A stretch of DNA of 64,000 nt from Sporolactobacillus kofuensis (lineage in GTDB: Bacteria > Bacillota > Bacilli > Bacillales > Sporolactobacillaceae): NCBI RefSeq assembly GCF_042660205.1, contig NZ_JBHSTQ010000004.1:62001-126000 (forward strand), read 5' to 3'. Below the pieces are notes generated by a model. The model made no database searches and was not told the DNA's origin. It saw nothing but the letters and a program-made list of their open reading frames with translations. A program made the position numbers and the translations under genes. How positions within the stretch are numbered: the first letter of the stretch is position 1; every line of letters starts with the position of its first letter. Positions 17,389 through 26,807 of this stretch are shown here, piece after piece.

Positions 17389-19107
17389 TTATACGCATGA
17401 TGAACACTTTTTCTGCACGTTCTTTTGTTTCGAATCACGATCTTTCTTCGATTTGTTTTCTTGCTTGTTCCCATGTGTACGTTCGTGCTTCTTTTGGCTC
17501 CTTCTGTGCTGTTCCTTTTTGTCTGCGCTCTTATTTCGTTTCGAATCATCGCTACATAGTAAACATACATCATCGCATTCATTACAAAACTGTTGATTAC
17601 ATTTAGGACTCTCGGTTTGGGATAGGGTCAGCACGCCATAGCCGAGTTCATTAACAATTTTTGTAGTATTATTTGGAAAGATTTTAAGTTGTAATGTCGG
17701 TGCTAAGGTCCCACCAAAATGAGCGAATTGAAATTCATCTGGAAGAAGCCCTACTTCTTCAATAGAAATCCCTTGAAGATTAAAATTATCAATAAAGCTT
17801 AACACCGTAAAGTCAGGAAGAACGAGCCATGAGTAGGCCTGGAAGGGTTCTTGAGGAGCGTTAGTCACGACAAGCCCTCCGCCATTTAACGGGGTATAAT
17901 TCCCGCGTAGGCTTCCTGCAACAAACCCATACAAGCCATCTGGTCCTGGTCCGGGTACAAGCCCAGGTGCGAACGTGAATTGATGACTATCGGTAAAGAG
18001 ATAGTAACGGCCCCCATTAACGATTAAATGTGGCCGTTCGGTTTGTTGGTTCGTACACGGTGCTTGAAGTAAGGCAGGAAGCAATTCCCACTCGGTAAAG
18101 TCTTCATTTCTTAGAAGGGCAATGCCAATGTTCCCTGTATAGAATCGAGCTTCAGGCGGGACACCTGGGCCACAATCAAATTCACCGGCGACGCCACCAA
18201 TGTTTCCTTCAAATAATAGGTATTCGCAACCTGATGCCGGATCTTTAAAAAAGAATGGATCACGGAATGCATAAATGATGCCGCCGCTTAAGGATTGTTC
18301 AAGCGTTTGGTACAATACGCCATCAGGTTCAAGAATGACTTGATGTGGTGCCCAATCATCAAAGAGTACACCGTTCAAATCAGAAATTACACGTCCTCTC
18401 GCAAGTGCGATACGCTGTTCATAAGTGACCTGACTTTCACCGCGTCTTCCTGTTGCGGTATAGAAGAAATTAATTGTGTCATCTTCTACGAATGCCGAGC
18501 CCGCCCATTGCCGGGAACCCAGCGCGTCACCTTCAGGAAATACAGTGCCGCCTTGAATCCAATCATTACCATTCTTTGAATAGAAATAACCGATGCGAGC
18601 GACGTCATGTCTTTTCCCCGGCAAGACACTTTTCGGAGCAGTGAGCGCAAACAGGACGCGCCAGCCTCCCGGAAGAACAGCTGTTGATCCGTCCTTCTCA
18701 GTTAATGGCCACATATCCCAAATCCAAAGATCAGGCGAAATTCTTGGAAAAGGTTCGTTAATTTCTGTGGTGACATTATCCGGCGTGATTCGAATCCGTT
18801 CCGCCTGTGCTCTTGTCCAATTTGAGGGTACTGCGTCTTCATGTGCACGCAGGCAGCGCTCAAAGTCCCTTTCAGGATCATAGCCACAAAAATTTCTAAT
18901 TTCTTCTTTGTTAAAGATCCGGAATGTCGTCGGCTGATTACCCGTGCCGACACTACTTGGAAAATTTAAATTCGCGGATCCGCCGGAAATGGGTGAGGAG
19001 GAGGTTGTTGACACCTGGGGACTCTGATGGATCGGAAAGGATTGTCTGTTTTTGCATCCGTCACAATTCTTTTGTCTGTTCGAATGACTCACCTTATTTT
19101 CTTTCAA
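17389..19107 (-). CDS. GH68 fructosyltransferase with Cys-rich N-terminus and basic Cys-containing tail, no signal peptide
   Basis: 572 residues from TTG 19107 (GAGGGTGAT upstream). The catalytic core (about 60-480) has GH68 motifs: nucleophile Asp131 in WIWDMWPL, transition-state Asp283 in FRDPFFF and acid/base Glu357 in TERPHL. It should act on sucrose to make levan, inulin or fructo-oligosaccharides, or hydrolyse it. Unlike the secreted enzymes of lactic bacteria and Bacillus it lacks a signal peptide. The first 35 residues contain CDGC, and the last 75 contain a Cys cluster (CNQQFCNECDDVCLLC), then a Lys/Arg-rich low-complexity stretch ending CSSCV. Such ends suggest disulfide attachment to the spore surface, or an unusual cytoplasmic enzyme (inference). 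Confidence 0.88.
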   Translation of the reverse strand: MKENKVSHSNRQKNCDGCKNRQSFPIHQSPQVSTTSSSPISGGSANLNFPSSVGTGNQPTTFRIFNKEEIRNFCGYDPERDFERCLRAHEDAVPSNWTRAQAERIRITPDNVTTEINEPFPRISPDLWIWDMWPLTEKDGSTAVLPGGWRVLFALTAPKSVLPGKRHDVARIGYFYSKNGNDWIQGGTVFPEGDALGSRQWAGSAFVEDDTINFFYTATGRRGESQVTYEQRIALARGRVISDLNGVLFDDWAPHQVILEPDGVLYQTLEQSLSGGIIYAFRDPFFFKDPASGCEYLLFEGNIGGVAGEFDCGPGVPPEARFYTGNIGIALLRNEDFTEWELLPALLQAPCTNQQTERPHLIVNGGRYYLFTDSHQFTFAPGLVPGPGPDGLYGFVAGSLRGNYTPLNGGGLVVTNAPQEPFQAYSWLVLPDFTVLSFIDNFNLQGISIEEVGLLPDEFQFAHFGGTLAPTLQLKIFPNNTTKIVNELGYGVLTLSQTESPKCNQQFCNECDDVCLLCSDDSKRNKSADKKEQHRRSQKKHERTHGNKQENKSKKDRDSKQKNVQKKCSSCV

Positions 19108-19332
19108 GCAAAATCACCCTCATCTTTTTATTGAACTTTTTTTAAGTTCACTAGCATGTTATGTTCATAGAAAGAAGTGGCATGGTTATTCAATCTGATG
19201 AAAATGTTTCTTTTTCATAGAATGGGTGAGGTGAACACATGTGAACGGTCATGGTCACAAGATAAAGACTGCAAAAAGTATGAATTTTGCACGACGCGTG
19301 TATCAGGATATAAGGTCCCCCCGGCTTTTCCT

Positions 19333-20280
19333 TTATAACTGATAAATATGCCGTATATACTCAATTTCTTGCGCTAGGCCATCTTTGAGTGCAGTTTTTG
19401 GATGATAGCCTAATAGGCTCTGTGCTCTGGAAATATCCGCCCATGTATGCTTCGGTTCTCCTCTGAGTGATGATAAAGAGTTGATCCTCGCCTTTGTCCC
19501 CGTTAAGTGTTCGATCATTGAAAGAGCTTCATTCACAGTAGCGCGTTCTTTTCCGCCAATATTAATCGTTTTGCCGGTCAAGTTGTCTTTATGAATCATA
19601 GCGGCGAGCGCTTCAACACAATCATCAACGTAGGTAAAATCTCTGGATTGAGTGCCATCCCCAAATAGAGTGATGGGTTCACCTTTTAGAATTTGAACAA
19701 TGAAGCGATGGAAGGCCATATCCGGACGCTGTCTAGGGCCATAGACCGTAAAAAAACGAACAGTAATGATTGGAATGCTGAAGCTTTTATGATAGACCGC
19801 ACATAAATTTTCTCCGGTCAGCTTCGTGATTCCATATGGGGAAAGCGGCGTCAGATAGGCATCTTCAACGAGCTTTCCCGGTTTTTCACCATAAACGGAT
19901 GATGTTGATGCATAGATCAATTTTTGAAGTGGTTTATTTTTTGCCGCTTCGAGGAGACGTTGAGTAACAAGAATATTGTTGGTGACATAGGGATCAAAAT
20001 CCTTGCCCCAACTCGATCGAACGCCTGGAATTCCTGCTAAATGGTAAATCATATCAATATTTTGAAGCATTTTTTCAAGATCAGCGGCCATCAAATCCTC
20101 TTCTAATAATATAAAACGAGGATGTTTTGTGAGATGGTCGAGATTTGAGCGTTTTAATGTCTTTGGGGTCGGACCGATCAATGCATCGACGCCGACGACT
20201 GTATTTTCCCGATCGGTTAACAGTTTTTCGCATAAATGAGAGCCGATAAAACCGGCGGCACCAGTCACGAGTATGTTCAT
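19333..20280 (-). CDS. NAD-dependent sugar epimerase/dehydratase (UDP-glucose or UDP-glucuronate epimerase type)
   Basis: 315 residues of the extended short-chain dehydrogenase family: GAAGFIGSHL at residues 7-16, catalytic Ser/Tyr/Lys as STSSVYG and YGITKLTGE, and FFTVYGPRQRPDMA. The start ATG overlaps the stop of the UDP-glucose dehydrogenase gene (ATGA), so the two are translationally coupled. Together they could turn UDP-glucose into UDP-glucuronate and epimerise it, or this could be a 4-epimerase. The pair resembles B. subtilis ytcA-ytcB, which sit beside the spore-coat genes cotSA/cotS, as here beside a cotSA homologue. Confidence 0.88.
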   Translation of the reverse strand: MNILVTGAAGFIGSHLCEKLLTDRENTVVGVDALIGPTPKTLKRSNLDHLTKHPRFILLEEDLMAADLEKMLQNIDMIYHLAGIPGVRSSWGKDFDPYVTNNILVTQRLLEAAKNKPLQKLIYASTSSVYGEKPGKLVEDAYLTPLSPYGITKLTGENLCAVYHKSFSIPIITVRFFTVYGPRQRPDMAFHRFIVQILKGEPITLFGDGTQSRDFTYVDDCVEALAAMIHKDNLTGKTINIGGKERATVNEALSMIEHLTGTKARINSLSSLRGEPKHTWADISRAQSLLGYHPKTALKDGLAQEIEYIRHIYQL

Positions 20281-21566
20281 GACTTAGCCACTCCTAAATA
20301 CCGCAGTCCGTGTTGTCGGATAACCGTTGGGTCCAGACAATTACGTGCATCCAAAATTAAATCGCCATTCATCCATTTTTTCAGATCTTGCCAATTCAGA
20401 TTTAGAAATTCATCCCATTCGGTTGCAATCACGACGCAATCGGCATCCTCAACCGATTCTTGTACGGTTCGATCTTGTGTTACGGATTCTTTCTGTGGAA
20501 CGGGTAGATGTGCTTGCGGATCATACGAATGGACGATGCAGCCGAGTGCGCTTAATTTTTGAATGAGTGCAACAGCTGGAGAATATCTTGTGTCGTCCGT
20601 GTTCGGTTTAAAAGCTATCCCTAATACGGTGATCTTCTTTCCAGACAAATCGGGTAATACAGTCAGCAATTTATCGAGATAGAGATCGACCTGTGTTTGA
20701 TTTACCGATTGAACAGCTTGGAGAAGTGTGGGTTTCACATTTTTCTTTAAAGAGCTGTGTACGAGTGAACGCACATCCTTAGGAAAACACGAACCTCCAT
20801 AACCAATCCCTGCGTTGAGAAAGTGCGGGCTGATTCTTGGATCCGTACTGATCCCTTTAACCACATCTTCAACATTCACATCATATTGATCACAGATTCT
20901 GGCTATTTCATTGATAAATGAAATTTTTGTCGCCAAAAAGGCGTTCGATGTATACTTGATCATTTCAGCTCCGGATAAGGTCGTCACAATGAATGGCGCA
21001 TTAATTTTTTGATAGATTTCTTCCATAATGGCAAGCGATTGCTGATCATCCTTTTGCTTCCCTACAACAATCTTATCTGCATCGACCATGTCCTTAATGG
21101 CCGTACCTTCTCTTAGAAATTCAGGATTAGACACAATAGTAAATAATTTGGGATCTACACCCTTTTGGACCAGTGTTTGATGTATCCAATCATTGGTACC
21201 CGGAGGCACTGTGCTTTTTGTGATAATTGTTTTATACGTTGTTAGCGATTCGGCAATTAGATCAATGACAGATGAAACATAGGTTAAATCGGCTTGACCA
21301 GTTGGAGATGAAGGTGTTCCAACGGCAATCAATATAACCGGAGCGCTTTTGATTCGTTCATGAGTGGGCACATCAAAAGTTAATCGGGAACGATTTCTTC
21401 GGATGAGCTCTTCTAAACCCGGTTCAAAAATGGGGACTTCCCCGGATGTTAATGATTTTATCTTTTCACGATTCGTATCGAGACAAGAAACAGAATGACC
21501 TAGGTCGGCAAGTACAGCAGCAGATGTCAAGCCGACGTATCCTGCACCGATTACACAAATATCCAT
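20277..21566 (-). CDS. ugd: UDP-glucose 6-dehydrogenase
   Basis: About 429 residues. The start is taken as ATG 21566 with GAGAGGGG eight bases upstream; a longer frame to 21614 has no ribosome site. N-terminal Rossmann VIGAGYVGLTSA, substrate region (EFLREGTA), active-site Cys in GYGGSCFPKD, and a C-terminal domain with LGIAFKPNTDDTR. It oxidises UDP-glucose to UDP-glucuronate using two NAD. It lies divergently from galU, which makes its substrate, and is coupled to an epimerase downstream. It is part of the surface or spore polysaccharide region. Confidence 0.93.
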   Translation of the reverse strand: MDICVIGAGYVGLTSAAVLADLGHSVSCLDTNREKIKSLTSGEVPIFEPGLEELIRRNRSRLTFDVPTHERIKSAPVILIAVGTPSSPTGQADLTYVSSVIDLIAESLTTYKTIITKSTVPPGTNDWIHQTLVQKGVDPKLFTIVSNPEFLREGTAIKDMVDADKIVVGKQKDDQQSLAIMEEIYQKINAPFIVTTLSGAEMIKYTSNAFLATKISFINEIARICDQYDVNVEDVVKGISTDPRISPHFLNAGIGYGGSCFPKDVRSLVHSSLKKNVKPTLLQAVQSVNQTQVDLYLDKLLTVLPDLSGKKITVLGIAFKPNTDDTRYSPAVALIQKLSALGCIVHSYDPQAHLPVPQKESVTQDRTVQESVEDADCVVIATEWDEFLNLNWQDLKKWMNGDLILDARNCLDPTVIRQHGLRYLGVAKS

Positions 21567-21825
21567 GTATATACCCCTCTCGCCAATTTGTTTACTGATT
21601 ATTTTATTAATCATGGCATCAGAGTGTTTAATGCATTTGTCTAGAAATCGTTTTAAAATGTGGATCTATTCACCAATTTGTCCGTTTCGGATGAAGACGT
21701 AGTCAATGCTCATTCATAAAAAACTAGGAGATTAACCATTTTGTATGAATTGGTCATAAAGAAGTGTCCGCCTCTTTGTGTCGGAATAGAATATAGCATT
21801 CTGGCGAGGAAAGGGGGAAAACCAA

Positions 21826-22632
21826 ATGATAAAGAAAGCGATAATACCTGCTGCGGGATTTGGTACAAGAAGTTTGCCGATCACCAAGGCAATTCCTAAA
21901 GAAATGTTCCCGATTAATAATAGACCTTCTATCCAGTACGTCGTAGAAGAAGCCGTCTCCGCTGGAATTGAGCAATTGCTGATCATCGTCTCACGTTCAA
22001 AAAACTTAATTGTCGACTATTTTGATCATTCCTTAGAGCTTGAGATGTTTCTACAAAAAGCAAATAAATCATCATTAATGGAAAAAGTAAAAATTCCGGA
22101 CATCCAAATCTTTTATACTCGGCAGCCGTTTGCTAAGGGGCTAGGCGATGCGGTTCGATTGGGTAAGGACTTCGTGGGCGACGATCCATTTGCTGTATTG
22201 CTCCCTGATGATCTGATTATTGGCAAGGGCATCAAGGACTTAATTGACGTATATGATGAAACACATAGTCATGTCATCGGACTGACAGAGGTAGAAACAG
22301 AGCGGTTGCAGAACTATGGAGTGATTCAAGGGACGCTCGTGCGGGATGGCCTTTATGACCTCACTAATATTATTGAAAAACCAAAGCAAAATGCGCCCTC
22401 AAATCTTGCTGTGATTGGAAGGTATCTATTCACACCGGAAATTATGGCTGCACTTGATAAGGTTGCCCCAGATCGGAGCGGTGAAATTCAACTAACGGAC
22501 GGTATTAAAAGAGTCATGGATAAGGACAAGTGTTATGGGAAAATCATTTCAGGACAAAGGTTTGATATTGGTTCAGAAGCAGATTACATTGCTATGCAAA
22601 TGATGATTTTTAATCAAAAAAACAAGAGCTGA
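21826..22632 (+). CDS. galU: UTP-glucose-1-phosphate uridylyltransferase
   Basis: 268 residues, slightly short of the usual 290. Nucleotide-binding PAAGFGTRSLPITKAIPKEM at 8-27, VVEEAV, GLGDAV and VIGRY-type motifs are present. It makes UDP-glucose from glucose-1-phosphate and UTP in the cytoplasm. AAAGGGGG precedes the ATG. It is divergent from ugd over a 259-bp spacer, with a terminator at 22880-22918 after it. It feeds the UDP-sugar genes next door and possibly glucosylated teichoic acids. Confidence 0.94.
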   Translation: MIKKAIIPAAGFGTRSLPITKAIPKEMFPINNRPSIQYVVEEAVSAGIEQLLIIVSRSKNLIVDYFDHSLELEMFLQKANKSSLMEKVKIPDIQIFYTRQPFAKGLGDAVRLGKDFVGDDPFAVLLPDDLIIGKGIKDLIDVYDETHSHVIGLTEVETERLQNYGVIQGTLVRDGLYDLTNIIEKPKQNAPSNLAVIGRYLFTPEIMAALDKVAPDRSGEIQLTDGIKRVMDKDKCYGKIISGQRFDIGSEADYIAMQMMIFNQKNKS

Positions 22633-22686
22633 GTTGAGCATTCTTTAGAGATAGGAAAGTATAAGCTATCTTGGATAATAATGCCG

Positions 22687-22814
22687 GCGAAGATGCAAGA
22701 CGCCTTTGGGATCGATTTCGTTGAGCCAAGTAAGGAGAGACCCCGTAGATGACTGGTTGTTCCAAGCGGCTCCCGGATCGCCCACGGCAAGTGAGCAACG
22801 AAGTACAGTTGATG
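22687..22814. repeat. Dispersed Bacillales-type repeat (bcr/REP-like), longest copy
   Basis: Begins GCGAAGATGCAAGA (22687-22700), includes GAGACCCCG near 22736-22744 and ends GCCCACGGCAAGTGAGC (22780-22796) with ACAGTTGATG (22805-22814). The pattern resembles the non-coding dispersed repeats of many Bacillales. The first 14 bases recur exactly at 28961-28974, and the end recurs at 43779-43813. It sits between galU and its terminator and has no convincing reading frame. Confidence 0.5.
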
Positions 22815-22879
22815 AAAGATAAGGACCGCGCATTTGCCCCGTTCGCTAATGGTGAATGCATGTTCATTAGGGAAGCAAC

Positions 22880-22918
22880 AAAACAGTCGGAACGCATCCG
22901 TCCGGCTGTTTTGTTTTA
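22880..22918. terminator. Terminator after galU, between convergent genes
   Basis: AAAACAGTCGGA (22880-22891) pairs with TCCGGCTGTTTT (22901-22912), then GTTTTA. It sits directly before the end of the convergent cotSA-like gene and can serve both strands. Confidence 0.75.
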
Positions 22919-24064
22919 TCAATTTGAACGATTTAACGACGCATAGAGTGCGTCAAGATCAGAGGCTACACGCGCAAAATTGTAAGTCTTTTTCACCTTT
23001 TTTCTGCCTATTCTCCCCATTTTTTCAGCGTGGTCCCGATTTTCGAGTAATTTGGTGATTGCCTTTGTGAATGCTGCTGGATCTTTATAGTCTTTGATAA
23101 TCAATGCATCTTTGCCATGATGAAACAATTCTGGATTTCCGCCCCGATTTGTTGTGATGATGGGTAATCCGGCAGCCATCGCTTCATAATGCACTCTTGC
23201 AAGCGGCTCTTTCCACTGTGAAGGACAAACGAAAAGATCTGCGGCAGAGAAATACTTAGGAATTTCATTCACAGAAACATAAGAGGTAAAAATGATGCTA
23301 CCGTTCATTTGATTCGCCAAAGTTTTCAGGTCTTCAATGTAAGCACTCGATGACTCATCTGCATACCATTTACTCCCGACGATAAGCAATTTGGCCTGTT
23401 GATGAGTGACGAGAAGCTCTTTCATCGCTTTTAGAAGCAGATGGCAACCTTTTGCTGACACAAGTCTACCTACGAAGAGAAGGAGAGGATCTTGAGGACC
23501 AATAGAATAGAGAGAACGTATCTGTTTCCGCCATTTTTTCCCTGTATCTGTCCAAATCGGAGCATAGTCATGGATGTCAACGCCCGTATAGAGGACATGT
23601 AGTTTCTCTGATACATCTGGGAACTTTTTCACTGTATCTTTAGCGATAAACCGGCTTACGGTCAGTATCCCATCGGATTCCTGCATCCCCCGTGCGGCAT
23701 GCTCCTGGTCAACCTTTAGTGTTTCGAAGACGCGATTATGCAAGGAGAGCAGAATTTTTGCTCTTGGTGCTGCATCTCGAAGAAAAGGCACCCAGCCCGG
23801 CCTGTTATATACTTGAATCACGTCAAATTTTTTCTCACGAACTCTTTTGCAAACATGATAAAAAAATTGAGATTTATCGAAGCGTTCATAATGCACCTGA
23901 TCAACTTTTTCTCGAGCATGCAGGTGCGGATCTGTGATTGAGAAAACGGTCACTTTATGATCTTTAGCGAGCAGTGGGGCTACCTTTGAGATGAGGAGTT
24001 GAATCGCTCCACCTCTGACAGGGGGACAGGGTCCCCGATCAGAGCAGATGAATGCGATTTTCAT
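22919..24064 (-). CDS. cotSA: CotSA-like family 4 glycosyltransferase
   Basis: 381 residues. The N-terminus (MKIAFICSDRGPCPPVRGGAIQ, split by a Gly-rich loop) and the REKVDQVHYERFD region closely follow B. subtilis CotSA, a spore-coat-associated glycosyltransferase. GT-B features include FVGRLVSAKG and the donor-site EALA-type PLARVHYEAMAAGLPIITTNRGGNPE. No signal peptide. It is the last of several genes on the minus strand and overlaps the preceding GT2 gene by 4 bp. The role is probably sugar addition to a spore-coat or crust polymer. CotSA identity is from memory of the family, not from a search. Confidence 0.85.
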   Translation of the reverse strand: MKIAFICSDRGPCPPVRGGAIQLLISKVAPLLAKDHKVTVFSITDPHLHAREKVDQVHYERFDKSQFFYHVCKRVREKKFDVIQVYNRPGWVPFLRDAAPRAKILLSLHNRVFETLKVDQEHAARGMQESDGILTVSRFIAKDTVKKFPDVSEKLHVLYTGVDIHDYAPIWTDTGKKWRKQIRSLYSIGPQDPLLLFVGRLVSAKGCHLLLKAMKELLVTHQQAKLLIVGSKWYADESSSAYIEDLKTLANQMNGSIIFTSYVSVNEIPKYFSAADLFVCPSQWKEPLARVHYEAMAAGLPIITTNRGGNPELFHHGKDALIIKDYKDPAAFTKAITKLLENRDHAEKMGRIGRKKVKKTYNFARVASDLDALYASLNRSN

Positions 24065-24819
24065 CTCGACTTTCCTCCTTTTTTTTTCTTACCGTACAAC
24101 TTCTCGAGCTGCATAATCTTTTCATCATTCCATCCATAGAGTTTTAATGTATTTTCCTTAATTTCAGGATGATGCGTTTTAACACTCAGACTGCTTCGGT
24201 TTTCCCCGTGAAGCCAGTATTCCGACAACGGTTCTTCCAGACAATAACCACGGTAATAAGCAGCCAGACGTAGCCACATATCCCAGTCCTGAGAATACCA
24301 GTATTTCTCGTTAAAAAGTCCTGCTTTTTTAAAGCATTTTTTGCTAAGGAGCAATGTCGAGGTTCGGATGGTAAACCGTCTCGCAAATAAACAATATTGT
24401 AGTTGTTCTTGATGCTTACAAGAAAACGGCTTACGCAGTTTGGTGATCTCACCTTTTTCATTAACGTTGTAGTACCATGAATACAAAAATCGGCACTTGG
24501 GATGTTCTTTGATAAAATTCATTTGTTTTTCTAATTTGTTCGGAAGAAACCGATCATCCGAGTCACAGAATGCAATGTACTTTCCTTCTGCATGCTGGAT
24601 GCCAGTATTTCTCGCAGCTGAAGGGCCTTTATTTTTTTGATAGATATAGCTAATCTTGTTGCCGAATACTTTCAATTTTTCTTTTGTATCGTCGGTTGAC
24701 CCGTCATCGACAACGATAATCTCGTAATCTTTATACGTTTGCGCAAGAATGCTCTTAACTGCTTCTACGGTAAACTTTCCACGATTGTAGGTCGGGATGA
24801 TGACACTTATTTTAGCCAT
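24061..24819 (-). CDS. Family 2 glycosyltransferase
   Basis: 252 residues from ATG 24819, chosen because AAGGAG lies seven bases upstream; a longer frame to 24840 overlaps the previous gene. GT-A motifs: VIIPTYNRG, VVDDGSTDDT, GPSAARNTG, FCDSDDRFLPNKL and the acceptor region YSQDWDMWLRLAAYY. Soluble, non-processive. It is a clear paralogue of the gene at 26808-27599 (same DWDMWLR and ENRSS segments), so the locus has grown by duplication. It probably adds one sugar to a repeating unit. Confidence 0.88.
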   Translation of the reverse strand: MAKISVIIPTYNRGKFTVEAVKSILAQTYKDYEIIVVDDGSTDDTKEKLKVFGNKISYIYQKNKGPSAARNTGIQHAEGKYIAFCDSDDRFLPNKLEKQMNFIKEHPKCRFLYSWYYNVNEKGEITKLRKPFSCKHQEQLQYCLFARRFTIRTSTLLLSKKCFKKAGLFNEKYWYSQDWDMWLRLAAYYRGYCLEEPLSEYWLHGENRSSLSVKTHHPEIKENTLKLYGWNDEKIMQLEKLYGKKKKGGKSR

Positions 24820-24823
24820 TGGA

Positions 24824-25915
24824 TTACTCCTTTCCCTCATTGTCCAACCCGTTAATCACCAAATCATATATATGTTCCAATTCATTAATTTGCGTTTCCG
24901 TATTAAATGAGCGTTTTATGGTTTTTCGACCCTTTTTCGCCATTTTGTGCCATTGATCAGGATTTCTGATAAGCTGCAGTAGAGCGTGAGCCATGGCATC
25001 CGTATCCCGTTCGGGAACGAGTAGACCTGACTGTTCGTTGCGAACAAGCTCTGGTATGCCCGCGTGTAATGTTGAAACAACGGGAAGTCCTGTAGCCAAG
25101 GCTTCTTTTAGTACATTAGGGATCCCTTCTTGATTTCCATCTTTGGCTGTTGTGCTGGCGAGGGCAAACACATGGGCTTGGTGCATTTCATGAATAACGT
25201 CTGGATGGGAAAGCGCACCAACAAAAGTAACGACTTTATCTAGATTTAATTGTTTGACCTGTTTCTGTAGTGTATGGCGCAATTTACCGTCGCCGACGAT
25301 CCGTAAACGAACATTTTTATCTTGAGCATATACCTTACTAAAGGCGTTAATCAGGTCCTCCATTCCCTTTTTCTGCACAAGCCGACCAACGGAAAGAATC
25401 GTGACGACACCGTCTTCAGGAAATTCAGAGTTTCTGAATGCAAAACGATCAATATTTATGCCACTATGATGGACAAATAGTTTATTCTTGGGACATCCAA
25501 AGTCAACAAGGATCTTTTTCATGTTGTTCGAGGTGACTGTGAATGCATCGCCCTCTTTAAAAAGAATTTCTAAGTTACCCTTATATTTTTTCATTGACTT
25601 TACATTTGTTGGCAAATCGAAGCCGTGGAATGAAGTCAGCATAGGAATGCCGAGCGCTTGTTTCACACTCAGTAAGTCAGCTCCGGTCAGACCGAATCGT
25701 GCGTGAATGAAATCGACTTTTTCTTTGCGGAGTATCTCACAAAGCTCTTCTTTGCCTTTATATTTAAAAATCGGGTCAAATGGAAACTGCTCTAAATTTA
25801 ATACTTTCTTACAACAAACAATCGGTGTGAACCTGTTTAAATTGACTAACTCCGAATAGATGAATGTTTCACTAATCGGCAAAAACCAATTTCGGATGAC
25901 CGCTACTTTATACAA
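24824..25915 (-). CDS. Family 4 glycosyltransferase
   Basis: About 363 residues, with the start taken as TTG 25915 because AGAGGTGAT lies just upstream and the sequence there begins LYKVAVIRNW. A longer frame to 26008 would overlap the preceding gene. GT-B fold: SFHGFD acceptor region, SVGRLVQKKGMEDL, RIVGDG, and donor-site GIPNVLKEALATGLPVVSTLHAGIPE around 280-310 with the EX7E pattern. Cytoplasmic, with no membrane segment. It lies within the polysaccharide cluster between a TIM-barrel gene and a GT2 gene. Confidence 0.88.
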   Translation of the reverse strand: MYKVAVIRNWFLPISETFIYSELVNLNRFTPIVCCKKVLNLEQFPFDPIFKYKGKEELCEILRKEKVDFIHARFGLTGADLLSVKQALGIPMLTSFHGFDLPTNVKSMKKYKGNLEILFKEGDAFTVTSNNMKKILVDFGCPKNKLFVHHSGINIDRFAFRNSEFPEDGVVTILSVGRLVQKKGMEDLINAFSKVYAQDKNVRLRIVGDGKLRHTLQKQVKQLNLDKVVTFVGALSHPDVIHEMHQAHVFALASTTAKDGNQEGIPNVLKEALATGLPVVSTLHAGIPELVRNEQSGLLVPERDTDAMAHALLQLIRNPDQWHKMAKKGRKTIKRSFNTETQINELEHIYDLVINGLDNEGKE

Positions 25916-26004
25916 CGTTGCATCACCTCTTTCATGTACTGCCTTATTTATCATTTCTCTTCTCATACTATGAAAATTTAGCGATTTGGCTCTTGGGAAA
26001 TTGT

Positions 26005-26790
26005 TCATGAAATACTTAAAAAGTAATTGACACTTTCAATCATTGGTTTGCAATCAAGCCAATCCTTTAGTCCGATTTCAAAGATAAAATCCTTCTTAAT
26101 TAGAAAGGGCTTTAAACTTCTCCAATCAATCTTTCCTTTACCTAAAGGCAGAGCATCATGATGAGTCCCTGCGCTGTCAACGACATGGACGTAATGTACG
26201 TATGTGTCAACAAGATTAACGAGATGGTGTAATTGCTTATTGCTGCCACCTAACGAAATAAAGGCATGACTGACATCAAAGCACATCGGCAAATGGAGCG
26301 GTTGAATAATTTCTGAAAAGAGATAAGGGTTCGCAAATGAAAACAGACCGGATGTCGTGTTCTCCCAAAGAAAACAGTCTCCGTATGTTTGAATCGTCTT
26401 TTCAATGCGTGCCCTCATTTTTAATGTTGCAGATCGTCCTTTGAGAAAGGAACTTTCTGACTTGGAATAGTGTGCATGTAAGACACAATACACATTTTCT
26501 TGCTTGCATAGATCCGATAAGCATGCGCAAGACCACTGGTAGTAGCTAGTCATTTCACGATCTGAACTTAAAATATCTAGTTTTTTATTCTTATACGTGC
26601 AAGGATGGTGCAAATAGATTTTTATGCCTAACTGCTTCAATTTAGCGATGGTTAGGTGCAGATTTTCCGGATTAACGAAGTCATTTTCATTAATTTGAAG
26701 TTCTAGAATTTCAGGGTGATACTTTATTCGGTCATTCACTTGATTTGGATCTACGGAACACTTGAGACGTACAAATTGCAATGGAATCAC
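26005..26790 (-). CDS. Xylose-isomerase-like TIM-barrel protein
   Basis: 261 residues with the AP-endonuclease-2/sugar-isomerase barrel pattern: LELQINENDF, IYLHHPC, YCVLHAHY, FLWENT (metal Glu), CFDVSHAF (Asp/His), YVHYVHVVDS and FIFEIG (metal Glu). These ligands fit a divalent-metal sugar isomerase or epimerase. A role in making an unusual sugar for the neighbouring transferases is plausible but unproven; such a gene inside a spore-type polysaccharide cluster is not a standard member that I know. It lies 17 bp after the upstream GT2 gene in the same operon. Confidence 0.75.
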   Translation of the reverse strand: MIPLQFVRLKCSVDPNQVNDRIKYHPEILELQINENDFVNPENLHLTIAKLKQLGIKIYLHHPCTYKNKKLDILSSDREMTSYYQWSCACLSDLCKQENVYCVLHAHYSKSESSFLKGRSATLKMRARIEKTIQTYGDCFLWENTTSGLFSFANPYLFSEIIQPLHLPMCFDVSHAFISLGGSNKQLHHLVNLVDTYVHYVHVVDSAGTHHDALPLGKGKIDWRSLKPFLIKKDFIFEIGLKDWLDCKPMIESVNYFLSIS

Positions 26791-26807
26791 CCATATTCAT
26801 GAGGTTG

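Noticed and set aside
17342..17606. Plus-strand Cys/Phe/Ser-rich frames
   Set aside because: They are antisense to the low-complexity C-terminal tail of the GH68 gene.
22749..22946. 65-codon frame between galU and the cotSA-like gene
   Set aside because: It lies in the dispersed repeat and runs through the terminator into the convergent gene.
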